The notes below the pieces were generated by a model. It was not told the origin of the DNA, did no database searches, and saw only the letters and a list, made by a program, of their open reading frames with translations. Below are positions 59,830 to 64,000 of a stretch of DNA of 64,000 nt, one piece after another. Positions within the stretch are counted from its first letter, which is position 1. Every line of letters begins with the position of its first letter. Made by a program: the position numbers and the translations under genes. Source of the DNA: Herbidospora sakaeratensis (lineage in GTDB: Bacteria; Actinomycetota; Actinomycetes; Streptosporangiales; Streptosporangiaceae). The DNA is taken from contig NZ_BBXC01000028.1 of assembly GCF_001570525.1 (NCBI RefSeq), positions 34,914-98,913 of the forward strand, given 5' to 3'.

Positions 59830-60111
59830 TCAGCAGCCATTTCCTGATCGCTCGACATGAGCTTTCCCATGACCCCGCCGGGAGCGGTCGGCGCGACAAG
59901 ACGCCACTGAACAGAAATCGACAGAGAGTTCTCACCGAATTGGCGAGACGACAGTGATTCGGAATCGCGATCGGCAGGATGCTAACCGCGCCGCGAGAAG
60001 GCCCGCAACCAGCGCCGACGCCTTTGTTCAACTGCGGAACGGCCGCTTTTCCCGGGTCGCCGGGCGACGTCGGTTACGCTCGCCACCGGCCTTCCCGCGA
60101 AGGAGACCGCC
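59830..60111. promoter_or_regulatory. Divergent intergenic region between PKS-1 and the phosphopantetheinyl transferase
   Basis: A 282-base non-coding gap, less G+C-rich than its surroundings, between two divergent starts; it should hold the promoter for the whole PKS series and that of the transferase. On the minus strand a sigma-70-like pair is visible (separate entry). On the plus strand a -10-like TACGCT sits at 60075-60080 without a convincing -35. The transferase ribosome site AAGGAGA lies just before its ATG. No clear repressor operator palindrome was recognised. Confidence 0.6.
59979..60008 (-). promoter_or_regulatory. Candidate sigma-70-like promoter for the PKS operon
   Basis: On the minus strand TTGCGG (60008-60003) and TAGCAT (59984-59979) are separated by 18 bases, a reasonable -35/-10 pair. 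It would give a leader of about 140 bases before PKS-1. This rests on motif reading only; a start-site map is needed. Confidence 0.3.
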
Positions 60112-60780
60112 ATGATCGAACCGATCCTGCCCGCCTACGTCGTGGCCGCCGACACCCGCGCCGACCTCCTCGACGGTCCCCTGTTCCCCGAGGAGGAGGC
60201 GGTCGTCTCCCGGGCGGTCGGCAGACGTCGCAGGGAGTTCACGACCGCCCGCGTGTGCGCCCGCGACGCCCTGCGCCGCCTGGGCAGACCGGCCGCGCCG
60301 ATCCTCCCGGGCCCGGCCGGCGAGCCGCTCTGGCCGGACGGGGTCACCGGGAGCATCACCCACTGCGCCGGCTACCGGGGAGCCGTCGTCGGCTCGCTGG
60401 CCGACGCCGCCGCGATCGGCGTGGACGCCGAACCGAACGAGCCGCTGCCCGACGGCGTGCTGGCCGCCGTCGGGCTGCCGCCGGAACGCGGGCACGTCGG
60501 CGGCCTGCTCCGCGCGTATCCCTCGATCCGGTGGGACCGGCTGCTGTTCAGCGCCAAGGAATCGGTCTACAAGGCGTGGTTCCCATTGGTGAACATCAGG
60601 CCAAGTTTCGAGGACGCGCAGATCGACGTCGACCCGCTCGGCGAATTCACGGCGCGATTAATGGCCGAAAGGCCATTGGTCGGCGGCCACCCGCTCGACG
60701 TATTGTCGGGACGCTGGCTGGTGGCCGACGGAATCATTCTGACGGCCGTCGTCGTGCCCGCCGCCGGAAAGGCGTATTAG
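60112..60780 (+). CDS. Sfp/EntD-type 4'-phosphopantetheinyl transferase
   Basis: Transfers the phosphopantetheine arm from coenzyme A to the conserved serine of carrier proteins, turning apo-ACPs into working holo-ACPs. The 222-residue length fits the EntD-like branch. Family motifs are visible: GSITHCAGY near residue 80, GVDAEPNE near 103 (magnesium-binding acidic pair) and [11 protein letters not shown] near 147 (KExxYK). ATG 60112 has AAGGAGA six bases upstream. It diverges from the PKS genes and is the only carrier-activating gene seen here, so action on their ACPs is likely but inferred; it could also serve other synthases. Codon 183 (60658-60660) is TTA, rare in such genomes and dependent on the bldA tRNA in Streptomyces relatives. 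The last 60 codons are less G+C-rich than the rest. Its TAG stop overlaps the metE stop. Confidence 0.95.
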   Translation: MIEPILPAYVVAADTRADLLDGPLFPEEEAVVSRAVGRRRREFTTARVCARDALRRLGRPAAPILPGPAGEPLWPDGVTGSITHCAGYRGAVVGSLADAAAIGVDAEPNEPLPDGVLAAVGLPPERGHVGGLLRAYPSIRWDRLLFSAKESVYKAWFPLVNIRPSFEDAQIDVDPLGEFTARLMAERPLVGGHPLDVLSGRWLVADGIILTAVVVPAAGKAY

Positions 60781-62981
60781 CCTCTTTCCGCGACGGCGGC
60801 GGCGACCATGTTGGCCAGGGCCGCCAGCGTCTCCGGGTAGGCGCGGGTCTTCAGGCCGCAGTCGGGGTTGACCCACAACCGGTCGGCCGGAACCGCCCGG
60901 AGGGCGGTGCGGAGGTTCTCGGCCATCTCCTCGGTCGTCGGCACGCGGGGCGAGTGGATGTCGTACACGCCGGGACCGATGCCGTTGGCGTAGCCGGCGG
61001 CCCGCAGGTAGGGCAGCAGTTCCATGTGGGACCGGGCGGCCTCGACGCTGGTCACGTCGGCGTCGAGGTCGGCGATCGGGCTGAGGATCTCGCCGAACTC
61101 CGAGTAGCACATGTGGGTGTGGATCTGGGTGGCGTCGGCCGCGCCGGAGGTGGCCAGCCGGAACGCGCCGACCGCCCACGCCAGGTAGTCCTCCTGGTCG
61201 GCCGCGCGGAGCGGCAGCAGTTCCCGCAGGGCCGGTTCGTCGACCTGGACGATCGCGATCCCGGCCGCCTCCAGGTCGGCGATCTCGTCGCGGAGGACGA
61301 GGGCGACCTGCCGGGCGGTCTCGGCGAGCGGCTGGTCGTCGCGGACGAACGACCAGGCCAGCATCGTGACCGGCCCGGTGAGCATGCCCTTGACCGGCTT
61401 CGGCGTGAGCGACTGGGCGTAGGCCGCCCACGCGACGGTCATCGGGCGGGGGCGGGCGAGGTCCCCGTACAGGATCGGGGGACGTACGCACCGCGTGCCG
61501 TAGGACTGTACCCAGCCCGCTTCGGTGGCGGCGTAGCCGTCGAGCTGCTCGGCGAAGTACTGGACCATGTCGTTGCGCTCGGGTTCGCCGTGCACGAGCA
61601 CGTCCAGCCCCAGGTCCTCCTGCAGCCCGATCACGCGGGCGATCTCGGCGCGCATGGCCGCGACGTAGGCGGCCTCGTCAAGGCGCCCGGCCCGCAGGTC
61701 GGCGCGGGCGGCCCGGATCTCGGCCGTCTGCGGGAACGAGCCGATGGTCGTGGTGGCCAGCGGGGGCAACCCGAGCCTGGCCCGCTGGGCGGCGAAGCGC
61801 ACCTCCCGGTGGGACCGGCGGGCGTCGAACCGCACCGGCTCACGCGGTCCCGCCGCCGGGCGGACCGGCAGATCCGCGGCGTCCAGCCCGGTGGCCAAGG
61901 CGACGAGCTCGGCGACCTTCTGCCGGGCGAACGCGAGCCGCCCCCGCACCGCCGGGTCGAGCGCCGTCTCCGTGCCGAGGTCGACGGGCACGTGCAGCAA
62001 CGAGCACGACGTGCTCAGCTCGACCGTGTCGGCGAGGCCGAGCAGGCCCTCGTACGCCGCCCTGACCCGCGCCGGATCGGCCCGCCAGACGTTGCGCCCG
62101 TCGACGACCCCGGCCACCACCGTCTTGCGCGGCAGCCCGCCGACGGAGGCCAGCGCCGCCGCGTTGCCGGGCCCGGCGACGACGTCGAGGGCGACCCCCT
62201 CCACGTCGGTGCCCGCGATCTCCCGCAGCGCCTCCGGCGCGACCGCGCCGAAGTAGGTGGCGAGCAGGATCTTCGGCCGGCTGCCCAGCCCGCCGAGCCG
62301 CCGGTAGGCCCGGCCGAGCGCCTCGACCTCGTGGACGGCCAGGTCACGGGCCAGCACCGGCTCGTCGAGCTGCACCCACCGGGCGCCCGCCCCCGCGAGC
62401 CGTTCGAGCAGCTCGGCGTAGACCTCGACGAGCGAGTCGAGCAGGTCGAGCGGGGCGAACCCGCCGGGCGAGCCGGGCGCGGCCTTGGCCAGCAGCAGGT
62501 AGGTGAGCGGCCCGACGAGCACCGGCCGCGTCTCGACGCCGAGACGGCGCGCTTCGAGGTATTCGGCGACCGGCTTGGCGGCCGAACCGTCGGCCAGCCG
62601 GAAGCGGGTGTCCCGGGTGATCTCCGGGACGATGAAGTGATAGTTCGTGTCGAACCACTTCGTCATCTCCAGCGGCGGCAGCTCCGCCGTGCCGCGCGCC
62701 ATCGCGAAGTACCGGTCGAGCCCCGTCAGAGCCCGGTATCGCGCCGGCACGGCGTCGATCATGACGGTGGTGTCGAGCACCTGGTCGTACAGGGAGAAGG
62801 TGTTCGACGGGATGGTGTCGAGCCCCGCGTCGCGCAGCTCGGTCCAGACCGCGCGGCGCAGGTGCGCCGCGGTCGTCTCCAGTTCGGCGGCGTCGATCGC
62901 GCCGGACCAGTAGTGCTCGGTGGCGAACTTGAGTTCGCGGTGCGCGCCGATGCGCGGGTAACCCAGAATCGTCGTCTTCAC
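60777..62981 (-). CDS. metE: Cobalamin-independent methionine synthase
   Basis: 5-methyltetrahydropteroyltriglutamate-homocysteine S-methyltransferase, a cytoplasmic zinc enzyme for the last step of methionine synthesis; 734 residues, close to the family's usual 750-770. The chosen start is GTG 62981 because the protein then begins [12 protein letters not shown], the typical MetE N-terminus, and GAGGGAA lies six bases upstream. A longer reading from 63197 would run through the riboswitch and is rejected. Zinc ligands are visible: His623 and Cys625 in [11 protein letters not shown], Glu in SVEAARS and Cys708 in WVNPDCGLK. The cobalamin riboswitch just upstream implies repression when vitamin B12 is plentiful, so a B12-dependent MetH is expected elsewhere in the genome. 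It may mark the cluster edge, or supply methionine/SAM for tailoring; nothing here decides. Confidence 0.97.
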   Translation of the reverse strand: MKTTILGYPRIGAHRELKFATEHYWSGAIDAAELETTAAHLRRAVWTELRDAGLDTIPSNTFSLYDQVLDTTVMIDAVPARYRALTGLDRYFAMARGTAELPPLEMTKWFDTNYHFIVPEITRDTRFRLADGSAAKPVAEYLEARRLGVETRPVLVGPLTYLLLAKAAPGSPGGFAPLDLLDSLVEVYAELLERLAGAGARWVQLDEPVLARDLAVHEVEALGRAYRRLGGLGSRPKILLATYFGAVAPEALREIAGTDVEGVALDVVAGPGNAAALASVGGLPRKTVVAGVVDGRNVWRADPARVRAAYEGLLGLADTVELSTSCSLLHVPVDLGTETALDPAVRGRLAFARQKVAELVALATGLDAADLPVRPAAGPREPVRFDARRSHREVRFAAQRARLGLPPLATTTIGSFPQTAEIRAARADLRAGRLDEAAYVAAMRAEIARVIGLQEDLGLDVLVHGEPERNDMVQYFAEQLDGYAATEAGWVQSYGTRCVRPPILYGDLARPRPMTVAWAAYAQSLTPKPVKGMLTGPVTMLAWSFVRDDQPLAETARQVALVLRDEIADLEAAGIAIVQVDEPALRELLPLRAADQEDYLAWAVGAFRLATSGAADATQIHTHMCYSEFGEILSPIADLDADVTSVEAARSHMELLPYLRAAGYANGIGPGVYDIHSPRVPTTEEMAENLRTALRAVPADRLWVNPDCGLKTRAYPETLAALANMVAAAVAERG

Positions 62982-62987
62982 GGCTGT

Positions 62988-62994
62988 TTCCCTC
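62988..62994 (-). promoter_or_regulatory. Ribosome binding site that fixes the metE start
   Basis: GAGGGAA on the minus strand, six bases before GTG 62981. A CCUC-rich stretch in the leader (about 63020-63030) could pair with it, a possible sequestering helix for the riboswitch; this is inference. Confidence 0.6.
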
Positions 62995-63073
62995 GTGTCG
63001 CCGAAAATGCGGCCGGGCAGGAGGAGGACAGCGCTCGACGGCGCAGGCCCTCCCACGAGGCCGCGTACCACCA

Positions 63074-63091
63074 CGCGCCGGGGTCGGCGCG
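63074..63091 (-). promoter_or_regulatory. Seven-base-pair hairpin in the metE leader (possible riboswitch expression platform)
   Basis: CGCGCCG and CGGCGCG pair perfectly around a four-base loop just after the B12 box in the direction of transcription. No U-run follows, so it is not a standard intrinsic terminator. A role in the riboswitch output is inferred from position only. Confidence 0.4.
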
Positions 63092-63094
63092 CGG

Positions 63095-63270
63095 GCGGAG
63101 GCAGGTCTTCGGACTCGTGGGCGCTGGTGCTCGTTCCTACTGGCCGTCGCTTCCCGGGCCCGGAGGGCTCAGTGCTGATGACGGCGGTCGTTCCCACATA
63201 CCGCTGCGGGGCAGTCCCGGATTCGCACCGGGTTCCCTCTTACGACGCCCGTCTCTGGCGGAGGCGGGCG
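63095..63270 (-). promoter_or_regulatory. Cobalamin (AdoCbl) riboswitch in the metE leader
   Basis: Read on the minus strand, the leader has the conserved blocks of the cobalamin riboswitch in the right order: GGGAACCCGGTGCGAATCC, then ACTGCCCCGCAGCGGTA, then GAAGCGACGGCCAGTAGG, and finally the B12 box near GAGTCCGAAGACCTGCC (63101-63117). It lies about 115 bases before the metE start. Such elements lower expression when bound to adenosylcobalamin, which fits a B12-independent methionine synthase. The boundaries are approximate. Confidence 0.93.
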
Positions 63271-63288
63271 AACCATCCACGCCGCGAG

Positions 63289-63317
63289 ACTATCGCGGGA
63301 GACCTGGGCGGTGAAAA
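63289..63317 (-). promoter_or_regulatory. Candidate promoter for metE
   Basis: On the minus strand TTTTCA (63317-63312) and GATAGT (63294-63289) are spaced by 17 bases and sit just upstream of the riboswitch, where the metE transcript must begin. It overlaps the start of the neighbouring plus-strand gene. Motif-level evidence only. Confidence 0.35.
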
Positions 63318-64000
63318 CCTGGAGCATGCCCTCCAAGACGGCCCGACCGGCCCGCGCCCTCCCCGCCCCGGAGACCCCCCGCCCCGCCCGGGTGCGCTAC
63401 GCGATCGGGCTGGTGGCCGCCGTCGCGGTGGCGGGCTCGCTGGGCTACCTGTTCGGCGCCCCCGACCCCGCCGAGACCTCGGCCGCCGAGATGCGGGCGG
63501 CCGAGATGAGGCGCGACGTGGACCAGGTCACCGAGCTGACGTCCACCGCCCGCACCACGGTCGGCGAGATCACCTCGGTCATGGTGGGCCTGGGCGAGGC
63601 GTTGCCGCCCGGCGGCGCGCTCGCCGCCCGCACCCCCACCGACGCGGAGGTCGGCGACTGGCAGCGGGTGATGAAGCAGGCGGTCGAGCGTCACGCCGCC
63701 ACGCCGTCGGGGACGACCGCGACCAACGTGGCGCGCGGCGCTTTCCGCACCGCCGTCGACGGCATGGCGATCGCGGTCGACACCTACGCGTACTGCCGGC
63801 GGGTGACCACCGACGTGCGCGCGGGTTGCCTGGACGTCGCCCGCCGTCAGCGGACGGCCGGGGTGATGGCCTGGTCGGTCGCGGCCACCCAGCTCGACGC
63901 GATCAACGTCGACGCCGGCAACGGTCATCAGCACGTCTATCTGACGAGCACGCCGGGCGAGGGGGCCATGACGGCCGACGGCGTGCCCGAGGGGGCGAAC
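63311..64000 (+). CDS. Single-pass membrane protein of unknown function (3' end outside window)
   Basis: The frame is open to the window edge (230 codons seen, no stop). I chose GTG 63311 because GGGAGA lies eight bases upstream; an in-frame ATG at 63326 has GGAG only one base away, which is too close. The product has a short basic, proline-rich N-terminus, one hydrophobic helix at about residues 29-48 (IGLVAAVAVAGSLGYLF), then an extracytoplasmic, mostly helical region beginning with a charged stretch (AAEMRAAEMRRDVDQV) that may form a coiled coil. Two cysteines (AYCRR and AGCLD) are 12 residues apart. I do not recognise the family. It resembles general actinobacterial secreted or Mce-associated-like helical proteins only in architecture. 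It is divergent from metE and probably lies outside the PKS cluster. Confidence 0.7.
   Translation, partial: MKTWSMPSKTARPARALPAPETPRPARVRYAIGLVAAVAVAGSLGYLFGAPDPAETSAAEMRAAEMRRDVDQVTELTSTARTTVGEITSVMVGLGEALPPGGALAARTPTDAEVGDWQRVMKQAVERHAATPSGTTATNVARGAFRTAVDGMAIAVDTYAYCRRVTTDVRAGCLDVARRQRTAGVMAWSVAATQLDAINVDAGNGHQHVYLTSTPGEGAMTADGVPEGAN

Noticed and set aside
62982..63197. Longer metE start at 63197
   Set aside because: The extra 72 residues are translated from the cobalamin riboswitch and match nothing in MetE; GTG 62981 gives the family N-terminus and has a good ribosome site.

Overview
The window is about 72-75% G+C with actinobacterial codon use. It is almost entirely filled by four very large modular type I polyketide synthase (PKS) genes. 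They suggest a secondary-metabolite actinomycete; a genus cannot be assigned from this sequence alone.

Layout: bases 59829 to 1 are one minus-strand series of four PKS genes, named here PKS-1 to PKS-4 in order of transcription. The gaps are tiny (about 1, 37 and 27 bases), so they are very probably one operon. PKS-1 (59829-46279) has 3 modules, PKS-2 (46277-28056) has 4, PKS-3 (28018-17873) has 2, and PKS-4 (17845 to beyond base 1) has at least 4, the last cut by the window edge. All 13 modules have KS, AT and a KR-type region, and 12 ACPs are visible. Only one module (PKS-3 module 1) also has a DH. No ER, methyltransferase, KSQ/loading module or thioesterase is visible. To the right, divergent from the PKS genes, is a plus-strand Sfp/EntD-type phosphopantetheinyl transferase (60112-60780) that could activate the ACPs. 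Its stop overlaps the stop of a minus-strand metE (62981-60777), which sits under a cobalamin riboswitch (about 63095-63270). The window ends inside a plus-strand gene for a single-pass membrane protein of unknown role (63311 onward).

How the parts work together: class 1a-type docking sequences (an N-terminal coiled coil on all four proteins, a C-terminal helical tail on PKS-1, -2 and -3) fit a relay PKS-1 to PKS-2 to PKS-3 to PKS-4. Because PKS-1 itself starts with a docking coil, it should receive a chain from another protein, so the loading module lies outside the window. AT and KR motifs predict this order: malonyl/keto (KR dead); unusual AT/OH (B-type); malonyl/OH (A-type); unusual AT/OH (B); malonyl/OH (B); methylmalonyl/OH (A); malonyl/OH (A); methylmalonyl/alkene; methylmalonyl/OH (A); then methylmalonyl/OH modules alternating A2, A1, A2, A1. 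The product would be a long, highly hydroxylated macrolide-type or polyol polyketide with a polypropionate section. I cannot match it to a named compound.

The most interesting points are: an eroded KR in PKS-1 module 1; two ATs with a non-standard FVAH motif; variable-length inserts at one fixed position in every PKS-4 AT; signs of two-module duplication and AT gene conversion; a DH with weakened motifs; and a TTA (bldA-type) codon in the phosphopantetheinyl transferase gene.
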